From Bacillota bacterium (GTDB lineage Bacteria; Bacillota; Clostridia; Clostridiales; Clostridiaceae), in contig JAJXWH010000034.1 of the NCBI GenBank assembly GCA_021781745.1, positions 1 to 58,392 on the forward strand: a stretch of 58,392 nt of DNA, given 5' to 3'. Position 1 is the first letter of the stretch; every line of letters starts with the position of its first letter. Below, piece after piece: positions 35,754-47,205 of the stretch. A program made the translations under genes and the position numbers. The notes beneath the pieces are model-generated. The model was given only the letters and a program-made list of their open reading frames with translations, was not told the origin of the DNA and made no database searches.

Positions 35754-38387
35754 GTGAATGAGCTATTTGATGTGTATGTAGATGAAGTTAAGGAACACCT
35801 TGCAATAATGAATCAGTCGTTAGTTGAACTTGAAAAAGGTACTTTTGATAAGGAGTTACTTAACAAAATCTTTCGTGCTGCACATACAATAAAGGGATCT
35901 TCCTCAATGATGGGTTTTAACATTATGGCTGATTTTACCCATAAATTAGAGGATATTTTAAGCGATGTTAGAGAAGGGAAGTTAGAGCTTAATAAAAAAA
36001 TAATTGATTTATTTTTTGTATGCTGTGATTTTTTAGAGGATAATATTGAAAGTATTATTAACAATGGAAAAGAGGAAGGTTCAAAAAGTGATGAATTATT
36101 AAAGAAGCTTCACTTAGTCGTACAAGAAAAACATTCTAAGCTTACACCTAGTACAAGTGAAAATAACAAAAAGACTGTTGAAGTAAAAGATTTTGATATT
36201 AGCGATGAGGATATAAGAAATATTAAGGATAGTATTATGTCTGGCTATAACGTTGTGAATATATGCGTAAGTATAAGCAGCGAATGTGCAATGAAATCTC
36301 TTAGGGCATGGCTTATATTTAGAAGTATAAAAGAACATGTAAGGATATTAAAATCAATTCCAGAGGAACCAAGTGATGAGGATTTACAAAATGAAAATTT
36401 TGCATTTGATAGTTCGGAAATTAAAATTTTAGGGGAAACTGAAAAAGCTCGTGATTCAATATTAGAATTATTACAAGGTCAAGTAGAAGTTATAAATGCT
36501 AATGTAGATTATATTGAAATTGATGAGAATAATTCTTTAGATGCAAGAATTAAATTAATTTCTAACTTCTCGAAAGCATCCTCAAAAGAAGACAAAACAG
36601 ATATGGATATTATTGTGGATGACATAATTGGACAAAGTGAAAATGAAATTGTAATAGAACATGAATTTACCCAAGATTTTGTATCTGCTGCCCTTGAACA
36701 AATTCAAAAAATAAATGAGAATTTAAAATTATTTGAAAAAAATAAAGATATAGAAGTTAAAAATATTTATTTTAGCTTTCGTTCGTTTAATGCAATTGGA
36801 ACATTAGCAAGGTTTATTGAATTTGATTTGGTCGAAAAACTTTCTCATAAAGCTGAGATTATTTTAGAGGATATAAGGAAAGAGAAGGTAAAATTATGTG
36901 AAGATAACATAGTTGTAGTCTTTAAATGTGCTGAATTAATAGAGAAGCTTTGCTTAAACTTAAATCTTATTAACGATTCTAATATAAAAATAGAGGCAGA
37001 AAAATTACTTGAAAGCAAAGTTGATATTATTAGTGAAGAAGCAGATGAGAAATCTGAAAGCAAAGAGAATGAGGATAAACTAAGCTTACTGGATACGGTA
37101 CCATTAAAAGAATTAGAAATTGTCAAATCAGAAGAATCTCAAAATAACATGAAATCAATAAGTATTGAAGATAAAAAAACAAATATAAATGATCAAAATG
37201 ATAAAAAAGCTGCTAGGACTAATTCTGATGGAGGCTATATAAGGGTTCCAACAAGAAAAATCGATAATTTAATAGATATGCTTGGAGAACTATTGATTCA
37301 TCAATCACTTCTTGAAAAGGAGTCTTTAGGAAAGCTTGATCAAAATGATAAATGCATGGCTTTGTTAAATCAAATGGCGAAAATTATTAAAGATGTCCAA
37401 AAAGACTCTATGTCACTTAGAATGGTTACTATGAAATCTACGTTTCAAAAGCTTATGAGAATTGGAAGAGATACTTCAATGGAATTGCAAAAGGAAGTTG
37501 AACTTGACTTTGTTGGAGAAGATACGGAACTTGATAGAAGCGTAGCTGATAAAATATTTGATCCATTAATGCATTTACTAAGAAATGCTATATCTCATGG
37601 AATAGAGAATTCAGAAGAGAGGAAGAGTAAGAATAAGATAGAAAAGGGTCAAGTTATCGTAAGGGCTTATAGTAAGCAAGGCAGTATTTTTATTGATGTA
37701 GAGGATGATGGAAGAGGACTGTCACCAGAAAAACTTATAAAAAAAGCTAAAGAAAAAGGTCTTATTGACAGTGATGCTGTTTTAACGGATGAAGAAGCTT
37801 ATAGATTAATCTTTATGCCCGGATTTTCAACTCAGGAAAAGGTAAATAGTATTGCTGGTCGTGGGGTTGGAATGAACGTAGTAGAAACTGAAGTGGTGAA
37901 CCTTGGCGGAAGGGTTGACATAAAGAACAAGTTAGGATTAGGTTGTACTTTTACTTTAAAAATACCTATAAATTTAGCTGTAATGAATGGAACTATTGTA
38001 GATATTTTTGGAAGCCAATATATTGTTCCAACTCTGTATATTAAACAAATATTAAAACCAGAAGAAAGTAATTGGGTTAGCATCAAAGGTCAACGTTCTA
38101 TGTTAAAACTCAGAGACAATATTATAGAAAAAATCGATTTGACTAGAGTATTTGAATGCTCAAATGAAACTGTTCGTGATGATGAAGCAATGATCATAAT
38201 ACTTGAATATGATCAAAAATTAAAAGCTTTACCAGTAAGAGCAGTGCTTGAAAGACAGGAAATAGTTGTTAAGCCTTTAGGTGAAGAATTTAAGAATCTA
38301 GATATAGTGGCGGGTGCATCTATTTTAGGGGATGGAAAAGTATCTTTAATAATTAACATAGAAACATTATTTAAAGAAAAGAATTAA
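35754..38387 (+). CDS. cheA: Chemotaxis histidine kinase CheA with an extra degenerate HPt-like domain
   Basis: An 877-residue CheA, longer than the usual 650-700. Domains: P1 HPt with phospho-site His44 (RAAHTIKGSSSM); a P2-like segment about 155-275; a second HPt-like helical domain about 305-410 in which the motif reads FRSFNAIGTLARF, with Asn346 where His is expected; an acidic linker; P3 dimerisation (about 495-560); P4 ATPase (HLLRNAISHGIE near 607, DVEDDGRGL, GRGVGMNVV near 701); and P5 CheW-like. The start is GTG 35754 behind AGGAGGC. Expected partners: CheW and the receptor upstream, and CheB plus the receivers downstream. Confidence 0.93.
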   Translation: MNELFDVYVDEVKEHLAIMNQSLVELEKGTFDKELLNKIFRAAHTIKGSSSMMGFNIMADFTHKLEDILSDVREGKLELNKKIIDLFFVCCDFLEDNIESIINNGKEEGSKSDELLKKLHLVVQEKHSKLTPSTSENNKKTVEVKDFDISDEDIRNIKDSIMSGYNVVNICVSISSECAMKSLRAWLIFRSIKEHVRILKSIPEEPSDEDLQNENFAFDSSEIKILGETEKARDSILELLQGQVEVINANVDYIEIDENNSLDARIKLISNFSKASSKEDKTDMDIIVDDIIGQSENEIVIEHEFTQDFVSAALEQIQKINENLKLFEKNKDIEVKNIYFSFRSFNAIGTLARFIEFDLVEKLSHKAEIILEDIRKEKVKLCEDNIVVVFKCAELIEKLCLNLNLINDSNIKIEAEKLLESKVDIISEEADEKSESKENEDKLSLLDTVPLKELEIVKSEESQNNMKSISIEDKKTNINDQNDKKAARTNSDGGYIRVPTRKIDNLIDMLGELLIHQSLLEKESLGKLDQNDKCMALLNQMAKIIKDVQKDSMSLRMVTMKSTFQKLMRIGRDTSMELQKEVELDFVGEDTELDRSVADKIFDPLMHLLRNAISHGIENSEERKSKNKIEKGQVIVRAYSKQGSIFIDVEDDGRGLSPEKLIKKAKEKGLIDSDAVLTDEEAYRLIFMPGFSTQEKVNSIAGRGVGMNVVETEVVNLGGRVDIKNKLGLGCTFTLKIPINLAVMNGTIVDIFGSQYIVPTLYIKQILKPEESNWVSIKGQRSMLKLRDNIIEKIDLTRVFECSNETVRDDEAMIIILEYDQKLKALPVRAVLERQEIVVKPLGEEFKNLDIVAGASILGDGKVSLIINIETLFKEKN

Positions 38388-38419
38388 ATTAAAGGGCTTT
38401 ACTATATCGGAGGTATAAT

Positions 38420-40540
38420 ATGGAAACAAAAATCACTATAGTTCTATGCATATTAAATTTAAGTGTAATTCTTACTCTTTTTCTTTATAATAAAAAATTT
38501 AAAGATAAAAATATGGAAGAAAACATAATTTCTTTAGCTACAGTTGATGATGAAAATTCCAAGTTATTAAAAGAAAAAGAAGCAGCAGAAGCAGCCAGTC
38601 TTGCTAAAAGTGAATTTTTAGCAAGTATGAGTCATGAAATAAGAAATCCTCTTAATGGGATTATAGGAATGACAGAACTTATATCCTCGACTAATTTAAA
38701 TGAAGAGCAAAGAGAGTATATTAATTTACTTAAAATTTCTGGAGAATCGTTACTTAGAATTATTAATGATATACTTGATTTTTCTAAAATTGAAGCTGGA
38801 AAAATTCAAATAAAAGAAGACAAGTTTAATATTGAGAATATGGTTAATAAAACAATTAAATCTTTTTATCATCATGCAACAGAAAAGAAAATTAAACTAA
38901 AATATGAGATTGATAAAAGTATACCAAAAGTTTTAATTGGAGATCAATTTAGAATAAATCAAGTTTTAGTAAATCTTATTGGAAATGCAATAAAATTTAC
39001 TAATAAGGGTTCTATTTCAGTATTAGTAACAAAAGTTGATCAAACCAAAAAGCGTAGCACTATTTTATTTAATGTTATTGATACAGGAATTGGAATTGAA
39101 GAAAGTAAATTAAAATTACTATTTCACAGGTTTACTCAACTTGAAGATATATATAGTAAAAAGTATAGAGGTACAGGCTTAGGTTTGGCAATTTCAAAGA
39201 AACTGGTTGAACTTATGGGTGGAGAAATTGGAGTAAAAAGCAAAGTCGGGGAAGGTAGTAAGTTTTATTTTACAGTTAAATTGGATTTGCCGAAGACTAT
39301 AAAACAACGTCATTTAGAAGAGTATCAAAGAAAAATATCAGACTTGAAAGTGTTAGTAATTACGAGAGATGAAGAAATAAAGTATCAAGTTAGAGAAAAA
39401 TTAGAGGAATTGAAGCTAAAGGTAAAATATATTAGTACAGGTCAGGAAGCTATTGCTTTATTAAAACAAAGATCAAGACTAGATAAGATAATTGATATAG
39501 TTATTGTAGATACAATAATAGAGGATTCAGATTGCATGACTTTCATTGAGCGTCTTAGAAAAATTGAAGATATAGAGCAGCCTAAAGTTGTTTGCTTGAC
39601 TCCAATTGGGATAGAGAACAATTTGAGAGTTGGAATAAGGCTAAATATTTCAGCATTTTTATATAAGCCTATTGATAAGTTTCAGCTTTATGAAGTATTA
39701 ATGAAAATTTTAAATGAAAAAAATCAAAATAAATATAATATTACTGATAACTCTGAAGAGGCACAATATTTAGAAGAGTTAGATCCTATTGTTCTTAGTA
39801 ATGTTAAAATTCTATTGGTAGAGGATAGTGTAATTAATCAAAAGCTTGTAGAGAATATTTTGAAAAAACAAGGCTGCCAAGTTGTCACTGCTAATAACGG
39901 TACAGAAGCTTTAAATATTTTAAAGGATACAAATGTTGATTTAATACTAATGGATGTACAATTACCTGAAACAAATGGAATGGAAGTTACAAAAGTCATC
40001 AGGGAATCAGAAAATTATACAAATGAACACATTCCTATCATTGCGCTGACTGCATTTGCATTAAATGGAGATAAGGAAAAATGTTTAAGTGCAGGTATGG
40101 ATAGCTATGTTACAAAACCTATAAATAAAAATGAATTGTTCAAAGAAATTGAAAAATTATTGCCAAAAACAAAAATAGATATAAAAAATGAAATGCAATT
40201 TGATGTTACACAAATTCTTGAAACTATAGATGGAGATAAGAAATTGTTAAATGAGATAATAAATCATCTTATAGATTTTGCTCCAAATCAAATTGATATC
40301 ATAAAAAATTATTGTAGAGAAGAAAATTTGGATGAAGTAGGAAAAGCTGCCCATAAGTTAAAAGGCACGTTAATAAACTTTGGCGAAAATGAAGGTTATA
40401 GGCTTGCAAATAAAGTTGAGATCGCAGCAAGAGAAAATGATGTAGAAGGTGTTAGTAAAATTATAAGTCTTCTTGAAGAAGAAGTTAGACAAATTGTTGA
40501 ATATCTTCTAAAGGTTAATGGTGAGGCTTATGAATTGTAA
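38420..40540 (+). CDS. Hybrid sensor histidine kinase: TM - HisKA - HATPase - pseudo-REC - REC - HPt
   Basis: A 706-residue hybrid kinase. One N-terminal membrane segment (about 5-23), a short coiled coil, HisKA with His72 ([12 protein letters not shown]), HATPase ([34 protein letters not shown]), a first receiver starting [11 protein letters not shown] that lacks the acidic Mg pair, a second intact receiver ([19 protein letters not shown]), and a C-terminal HPt with His645 (AAHKLKGTL). No outside sensor domain exists, so input probably comes through protein contacts. Placed 33 nt after cheA, it should pass phosphate through REC2 and HPt to a receiver, for example one of the next two genes. 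Confidence 0.92.
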   Translation: METKITIVLCILNLSVILTLFLYNKKFKDKNMEENIISLATVDDENSKLLKEKEAAEAASLAKSEFLASMSHEIRNPLNGIIGMTELISSTNLNEEQREYINLLKISGESLLRIINDILDFSKIEAGKIQIKEDKFNIENMVNKTIKSFYHHATEKKIKLKYEIDKSIPKVLIGDQFRINQVLVNLIGNAIKFTNKGSISVLVTKVDQTKKRSTILFNVIDTGIGIEESKLKLLFHRFTQLEDIYSKKYRGTGLGLAISKKLVELMGGEIGVKSKVGEGSKFYFTVKLDLPKTIKQRHLEEYQRKISDLKVLVITRDEEIKYQVREKLEELKLKVKYISTGQEAIALLKQRSRLDKIIDIVIVDTIIEDSDCMTFIERLRKIEDIEQPKVVCLTPIGIENNLRVGIRLNISAFLYKPIDKFQLYEVLMKILNEKNQNKYNITDNSEEAQYLEELDPIVLSNVKILLVEDSVINQKLVENILKKQGCQVVTANNGTEALNILKDTNVDLILMDVQLPETNGMEVTKVIRESENYTNEHIPIIALTAFALNGDKEKCLSAGMDSYVTKPINKNELFKEIEKLLPKTKIDIKNEMQFDVTQILETIDGDKKLLNEIINHLIDFAPNQIDIIKNYCREENLDEVGKAAHKLKGTLINFGENEGYRLANKVEIAARENDVEGVSKIISLLEEEVRQIVEYLLKVNGEAYEL

Positions 40541-40573
40541 TGTAAACTAAGAAATAAATTGGAGGTGGTATAA

Positions 40574-40999
40574 ATGAAAATAATGATAGTAGATGATGAG
40601 TTCACATGTAAAAAAGTATTAAAAAAAGTTCTTTCAAACTATGGTGAATGTGATATGTTTTCGGATGGTATTGCAGCATTTGAAGCTTACAGGACTTCAA
40701 TAAATGAAGATAAGCCATATGATTTAATTTGTCTTGATATCATGATGCTTGAAAAAGATGCACAAGAAATCTTAATGAAAATTAGAAGCTTTGAAGATGT
40801 AGTTGGGATTGTAGGTATGGACAAGGTTAAAATAATTATGGTTACTATGAATAATGACTATGAACATATTAACACTGACTTTAGTGAACAATCTGAAGCT
40901 TATATAAATAAGCCTATAACTAAAGAAAAGATTACACAAATTTTAACGCAACTTGGGCTTATATATAGTTTACAAGATAAAGAGGAGGCTTTCTTATGA
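40574..40999 (+). CDS. Single-domain response regulator (CheY-like), first of a tandem pair
   Basis: A 141-residue receiver. Acidic pair Asp7-Asp8, phospho-site Asp55 (ICLDIMM), switch Thr91 and Lys113 are present. The loop after Asp55 reads MLEKDA where the next gene and most receivers have MPE.xG, so the conserved Pro and Gly are lost. It overlaps the following receiver by 4 nt (ATGA) and is clearly its paralogue (start MKI-IVDDEF, SxYGxCDM). Confidence 0.88.
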   Translation: MKIMIVDDEFTCKKVLKKVLSNYGECDMFSDGIAAFEAYRTSINEDKPYDLICLDIMMLEKDAQEILMKIRSFEDVVGIVGMDKVKIIMVTMNNDYEHINTDFSEQSEAYINKPITKEKITQILTQLGLIYSLQDKEEAFL

Positions 41000-41391
41000 A
41001 AATACTTATCGTAGATGATGAATTTATAGGTAGACGTATATTAACAAGCTATTTATCAAAGTATGGAACTTGTGACATGGCAAGTAACGGCCTTGAGGCT
41101 ATAGAGGCATTTAAATTAGCTTATGAAGAAGGTGAGCCATATAATTTGATTTGTCTAGATATAGTTATGCCTGAAATTAATGGACAGGATGTACTAAAAC
41201 AAATTCGAGAGTATGAAAATTCTATGGGCATTTATGGGCTTGATCAAGCGGTGATTATAATGACTACGGCACTAGGTGATTTTGAAAATATCAAAAAATC
41301 AGCTCTTTCAAAATGTGAAGGATATTTAGTAAAGCCTATTGATAAGGAAAAACTTTTTGATATAGTTGACAGCTATCAATTTAATTGTTAA
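40996..41391 (+). CDS. Single-domain response regulator (CheY-like), second of a tandem pair
   Basis: A 131-residue receiver with all key residues: Asp7-Asp8, phospho-site Asp55 in ICLDIVMPEING, Thr90/Thr91 and Lys113 (VKPID). Such stand-alone receivers with the KYGTCDMASNG pattern are common beside hybrid kinases. Translation is coupled to the preceding gene by the ATGA overlap. It is the likeliest phosphate acceptor of CheA or of the hybrid kinase HPt. Confidence 0.9.
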   Translation: MKILIVDDEFIGRRILTSYLSKYGTCDMASNGLEAIEAFKLAYEEGEPYNLICLDIVMPEINGQDVLKQIREYENSMGIYGLDQAVIIMTTALGDFENIKKSALSKCEGYLVKPIDKEKLFDIVDSYQFNC

Positions 41392-41406
41392 GCAAGGTGA
41401 TAATTT

Positions 41407-42925
<1,519 letters not shown>

Positions 42926-42976
42926 ATATTATTCTCTAAATTAATAGAGTTAGAAAATAATGAATCTGAAAATTAG

Positions 42977-43007
42977 TAAACCAACCCAATCTAATTGAGT
43001 CGGTTTA
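42977..43007. terminator. Terminator between the che cluster and the sensor kinase
   Basis: Stem TAAACC/GGTTTA extended inward with one mismatch (AC/GT, then AAT/ATT). It lies between the convergent genes ending at 42925 and 43022. Confidence 0.5.
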
Positions 43008-43021
43008 ATTGAATATCAGAT

Positions 43022-44272
43022 TTATTTTATTTTAGGAAGAGAAAAGGAGACTATAAAAGTGGTTCCTTCAGATTCAGAGCTAAAAACAGACATTTTTCCT
43101 TTATGTGTCTCAACAATGCTCTTTGCTATGGCAAGCCCTAAGCCATAACCATCTTTTTTTCTTGCTCTAGATTCATCAACACGGTAAAAACGATCAAAAA
43201 TGTGAAGAATCTTATGTTCTGGAATTGTCTCACCAGTATTATTTACAGATAAGTTCACCTTGTCTTGAGTTTGAGATAAATTTACATTAATATAGCCTTT
43301 CTCGTTAGAATATTTTATTGCATTATCAATAAGAATAAAAAACAGCTGTTTTAATCTATTATTATCTCCATTAATAAAAACATCAGGAGATATTTGTGTA
43401 TTTATTATTTTTTCTTCTTCAAATGCAATTGATTCAAAAGGTAAAACGCAATTCCAAACAATCTCGCTTAAATTAATTTTAGATAATATAACTTCGCTTT
43501 TATTGGCATCTGTTTTTGCTAAAAAAAGTAAATCATTAACTAAGGATGTCATTCTTTCTCCTTCAGTTTTAATATAATTAATCCATTTTAATTGGTTTAA
43601 TATGGTGTCATTTTTATGAGATAGTATTATATCAGTATTAGCTAAGATTACTGTGAGTGGGGTTTTTAATTCATGGGAAGCATCAGCAACAAATTGACGT
43701 TGTTGTTCCCAGGATCTTTTAATAGGTTTAACAGCCCAACTTGCTAAATATAAACTAACAATAAAAAATGCTGACAAACTTCCAAGTCCAACTAATATAA
43801 ATGTTTTAAGAAGGGAATTTAAAGTACTTATTTCTAAGCTTCTATCAGCAAATGCAATCTTTGTCCCTTTTTCATTAGGATGTTTTAGGAATCTATAATT
43901 ATTATTTTGTATTAATCCAGTTATATTATTATTAGTTAAGGCAGAATTTACTAGAGTCACTAAGGTGCTATCATTAGATTTATCCATATCATTATAAAAA
44001 ACATCAGTTATATTATTATTTTTATCAAGCTGTACAGCAAAAGATAGAATTTGAGGAGGTGGAGGAGGAGAATCAGTATTTAGTTCACTTAAATTTATTT
44101 GATTTTTATGTATTTCATTTTCCTGTTCAATAGTTTTTTGAAGGATATCATTGCTGTCTCTTATTAACCTGTCTTTAGTGGAGATATAAACTGCAGCAAA
44201 AGTAAAACTAAGGATAATAAATATTAGAGCCATATTAATAAAAACAAACTTTTTCTTTAACTTAGTAATCAT
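43022..44272 (-). CDS. Sensor histidine kinase of an OmpR-type two-component system
   Basis: A 416-residue membrane kinase: segment 10-30, an outside domain of about 125 residues with a SPPPPPQ stretch at 68-74, second segment about 157-177, a short juxtamembrane region, HisKA with His200 (DASHELKTPL), then HATPase (DNAIKYSNEKG, GYGLGLAIA). Its start overlaps the stop of the regulator gene (ATG at 44272 against TAA), so they are translated together. Its likely target is the divergent lipoprotein gene. The signal is unknown; the outside domain points to an envelope or extracellular cue. Confidence 0.93.
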   Translation of the reverse strand: MITKLKKKFVFINMALIFIILSFTFAAVYISTKDRLIRDSNDILQKTIEQENEIHKNQINLSELNTDSPPPPPQILSFAVQLDKNNNITDVFYNDMDKSNDSTLVTLVNSALTNNNITGLIQNNNYRFLKHPNEKGTKIAFADRSLEISTLNSLLKTFILVGLGSLSAFFIVSLYLASWAVKPIKRSWEQQRQFVADASHELKTPLTVILANTDIILSHKNDTILNQLKWINYIKTEGERMTSLVNDLLFLAKTDANKSEVILSKINLSEIVWNCVLPFESIAFEEEKIINTQISPDVFINGDNNRLKQLFFILIDNAIKYSNEKGYINVNLSQTQDKVNLSVNNTGETIPEHKILHIFDRFYRVDESRARKKDGYGLGLAIAKSIVETHKGKMSVFSSESEGTTFIVSFSLPKIK

Positions 44273-44946
44273 TTTTTATTCTCCTTTAAATGATATCCAA
44301 GCTTCCTAACAGTTTCTATGGTAACTGTAGAGCCTAGAAAAAAGAGTTTTTTTCTTAAGAAAGATATATAAACCTCTACATTATTATCCTCTGCATTGGA
44401 ATCTGCCCCCCAAACTTTAAGAAGTAAATCTTCTTTATTAATAATATTATTAGGATTAGACATTAATAATCTTAATATTTCAAATTCCTTCAATCCTAGA
44501 CGTATGGATTTAGTTCCGCAAAATAAAGTGCTTGCAGCTTGATTTAAGATTAAATCTCCAAAGCTAAGTTCGTTTAATATTATTTCACCTTGTCTTCTTG
44601 ATAAGGCTCTAACTCTGGCTAGCAATTCTTCTGGTGAAAAAGGCTTTGTCAAATAATCATCAGCTCCGCAATCTAATCCGGTTACTTTATCTACAACCTC
44701 ATCTTTTGCAGTAAGTAAAATTACAGGTGTTTGTTCCTTATTTTCACGCATTTTACGTACAATATCAAAGCCATTCATTTTAGGCAGCATGACATCTAAA
44801 ATAATTACATCATAAATACCACTCATGGCATAATCATACCCTGATTCGCCATCATTAACTATATCAGCAATATATTTATTTTGGGTCATTATTTGACCTA
44901 AAGCTTCAGCTAATCTTACTTCATCATCAACAATAAGAATTCTCAC
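44269..44946 (-). CDS. OmpR/PhoB family response regulator
   Basis: A 225-residue regulator: receiver with phospho-Asp51 (VIILDVMLPKMNG), Thr in LLTAKD and Lys in LTKPFSPEEL, then a winged-helix DNA-binding domain (LGLKEFEILRLLMSNPNNII, DNNVEVYISFLRKKL). It is first in the operon with the kinase and divergent from the lipoprotein at 45166. Direct repeats TTTAAG at 45025 and 45036, 11 bp apart, fit the binding mode of this family. Confidence 0.94.
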   Translation of the reverse strand: MRILIVDDEVRLAEALGQIMTQNKYIADIVNDGESGYDYAMSGIYDVIILDVMLPKMNGFDIVRKMRENKEQTPVILLTAKDEVVDKVTGLDCGADDYLTKPFSPEELLARVRALSRRQGEIILNELSFGDLILNQAASTLFCGTKSIRLGLKEFEILRLLMSNPNNIINKEDLLLKVWGADSNAEDNNVEVYISFLRKKLFFLGSTVTIETVRKLGYHLKENKK

Positions 44947-45000
44947 ACGGATTACCTCATTTCCTCTACAATTATATGTACTACAAGTTTACCATAGTTT

Positions 45001-45057
45001 CCTTAAATTAACCTGAAATATTTATTTAAGACTAATTTAAGGTTAGGGTATTACAAT
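45001..45057 (+). promoter_or_regulatory. Direct and inverted repeats at the lipoprotein promoter
   Basis: TTTAAG (45025-45030) and TTTAAGG (45036-45042) start 11 bp apart on one DNA face, ending 9 bp before a -10-like TACAAT (45052-45057), in place of a normal -35. In addition CCTTAAATTA (45001-45010) and TAATTTAAGG (45033-45042) form a perfect 10-bp inverted repeat. This is the layout of OmpR/PhoB-type activator sites. Confidence 0.5.
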
Positions 45058-45165
45058 AAAGGCATGAACCAAACACAGTGCATTTAGAAAATAATAACTT
45101 TAAAGCTTTTAATAATATGAAAGTTCACCGGAAAAATAAAATAAGTATGAAATGAGGAATGAAAG

Positions 45166-47010
45166 ATGATAAGAAAAAAATATAATAAAATAATTTCAGT
45201 GTTAATTGCAACTCTTTTAGTTGGAAGCACATTTATAGGATGTACAAGCAAGTTGGCAAATGCTGATGCTTCAGCTACGAGCACGTCTGTTGAACAAACC
45301 AAAGATACAACAATACTTGGAAGAGTCAAAGCTATAGATGGAAGTAAGGTAACTATATCTCTAGGTGAAGAAGTTACTTCTGATAATTCATCTTCAGTAG
45401 GAAATTCACAAACATCGCCACAAGGAGAGACAGCTAATGGAGGTGAAGCGCCATCACAAGGAGGAGGAGCGCCAGATGGAAGTCAGCCACCAGCTCAAGG
45501 AAGCGGAACCTCTGATGGGACTCAAGGAGCACCACCAAGTGGAGGTCAACCACCACAAGGAGGCGGAGAACCAGGAATTGGAAACAGCAGTACTACCTCC
45601 TTTAAGCTAAGTGGAGAAGAGAAAATTATTAATATTTCAAATGAAGGAATCATATCTGTTACCAAGGGAAGTAAAGCTGTATCTGGTACTTTAGCTGATA
45701 TAACTATAGGAGAAATTTTAAGCATAAGTTATGATAGTTCAGGAAATATTTCAGGTATAACTGTAAAATCTAATAATACTACTTACACAGGAGGATCTCA
45801 AACTGGAAGCATTGCATTAACTGGAGCATATTCAGTAAATGGTGAAACAAAAACTTCTAAAGATGAGAAAATTACTACAGCTACAGCTAACCAAAATGCT
45901 ATTTTAGTAAATAATGGCGGTACTTTAACAATTTCCGGAGCAACAATAACTAAATCTGGAGATACTACTTCAGAAGATGAAAGTAATTTTTATGGAGTAA
46001 ATGGAGGTGTGGTTGCAGCTGGAGCCAGCAATATTACAATTAGCGATAGTTCAATTAATACAGATTCAGAAGGATCAAATGGAATTTTTTCAACAGGTGA
46101 TGCATCGGTAATTAATGTTTCAAATGTTACTATTAATACAACTAAAAATTCCTCAAGAGGGCTAGATGCAACTTATAATGGTACTATTATTGCTAAAGAT
46201 GTAAATATTACAACAAAAGGAGATCATTGTGCAGCACTCGCAACAGACAGAGGCGAAGGAACAATACATGTAACTGGTGGAACTATGAATACAGCAGGGG
46301 AAGGATCTCCGGCAATATATTCTACAGGTAATATTACAGTTAAGGGAGCAACCCTTAAAGCTACAGGATCGGAAGCAGCTTGTATTGAAGGAAAAAATTC
46401 TATTACTTTATATGATTGTAATATTACTGGTGAGAAGACAAACGGAGTTATGCTTTATCAAAGTATGTCAGGTGATTCTGGAGTAGGAACAAGTTATTTT
46501 AATATGAGTGGTGGTACTCTTTCATCATCAGCAGGGGCATTGTTCTTTATTACAAATACCGATGCACAAATTAATTTACAAGGAGCTAAATTAAAAAATA
46601 GCACTGGAATATTATTAAATGCAGCAGCAACATCAAGATGGGGAAATCAAGGCACTAATGGAGGAAATGTTACTTTAAATGCTGATAGTCAAACTCTTGA
46701 GGGAACTATTACTTGTGATAATATTAGTACAGTGATTTTAAACTTAATTAATAATTCTTCTTTAACAAGCACAATTAACGGAGATAATAAAGCAAAATCA
46801 GTCACTCTATCTTTAGATAAAAATTCTACATGGACAGTAACAGGAGCATCTTATATAACAGCATTTACAGATGAAGACACAAGTTTAGCTAACATAAAAG
46901 ACAATGGAAATACAATTTACTATGATTCATCTAATAGTGCAAATAGCTGGTTAAATGGAAAGACAATCACTTTAAGTGGCGGCGGGCAACTTGTTCCAAT
47001 AACTCAATAA
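45166..47010 (+). CDS. Surface lipoprotein with Gly/Pro-rich linker and right-handed beta-helix
   Basis: A 614-residue lipoprotein. The signal peptide ends with the lipobox FIGC (Cys26). Residues 50-75 and 135-200 form an OB-like domain (TTILGRVKAIDGSKVTISLG and GEEKIINISNEG), split by a Gln/Gly/Pro-rich low-complexity linker (about 85-145). From about 215 to 600 it is a ladder of Asn/Thr/Ser-rich strands (GGTLTISGATI, NGIFSTGDASVINVSN) typical of a right-handed beta-helix; such clostridial proteins may bind polysaccharide. No catalytic residues are evident. It stands alone with a terminator, divergent from the two-component system that probably controls it. Confidence 0.75.
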   Translation: MIRKKYNKIISVLIATLLVGSTFIGCTSKLANADASATSTSVEQTKDTTILGRVKAIDGSKVTISLGEEVTSDNSSSVGNSQTSPQGETANGGEAPSQGGGAPDGSQPPAQGSGTSDGTQGAPPSGGQPPQGGGEPGIGNSSTTSFKLSGEEKIINISNEGIISVTKGSKAVSGTLADITIGEILSISYDSSGNISGITVKSNNTTYTGGSQTGSIALTGAYSVNGETKTSKDEKITTATANQNAILVNNGGTLTISGATITKSGDTTSEDESNFYGVNGGVVAAGASNITISDSSINTDSEGSNGIFSTGDASVINVSNVTINTTKNSSRGLDATYNGTIIAKDVNITTKGDHCAALATDRGEGTIHVTGGTMNTAGEGSPAIYSTGNITVKGATLKATGSEAACIEGKNSITLYDCNITGEKTNGVMLYQSMSGDSGVGTSYFNMSGGTLSSSAGALFFITNTDAQINLQGAKLKNSTGILLNAAATSRWGNQGTNGGNVTLNADSQTLEGTITCDNISTVILNLINNSSLTSTINGDNKAKSVTLSLDKNSTWTVTGASYITAFTDEDTSLANIKDNGNTIYYDSSNSANSWLNGKTITLSGGGQLVPITQ

Positions 47011-47066
47011 CTTATTATTATATATATTTACAAGCTTAATTCAAAAAATAATAATATTATAAATAG

Positions 47067-47094
47067 AGAGAATCAAGAAATATGATTCTCTTTT
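47067..47094 (+). terminator. Terminator after the lipoprotein gene
   Basis: A perfect 9-bp stem AGAGAATCA/TGATTCTCT with a 7-nt loop followed by TTT. Confidence 0.8.
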
Positions 47095-47205
47095 ATTATG
47101 GAGATATATGGATTATAAGTAAAAATATCTATACTAATTATTAAAAGTGGGATATTATAGTAATATCGTTTAAACATTTTTTTAAAATAAGAGAGGGAAA
47201 TAGTA

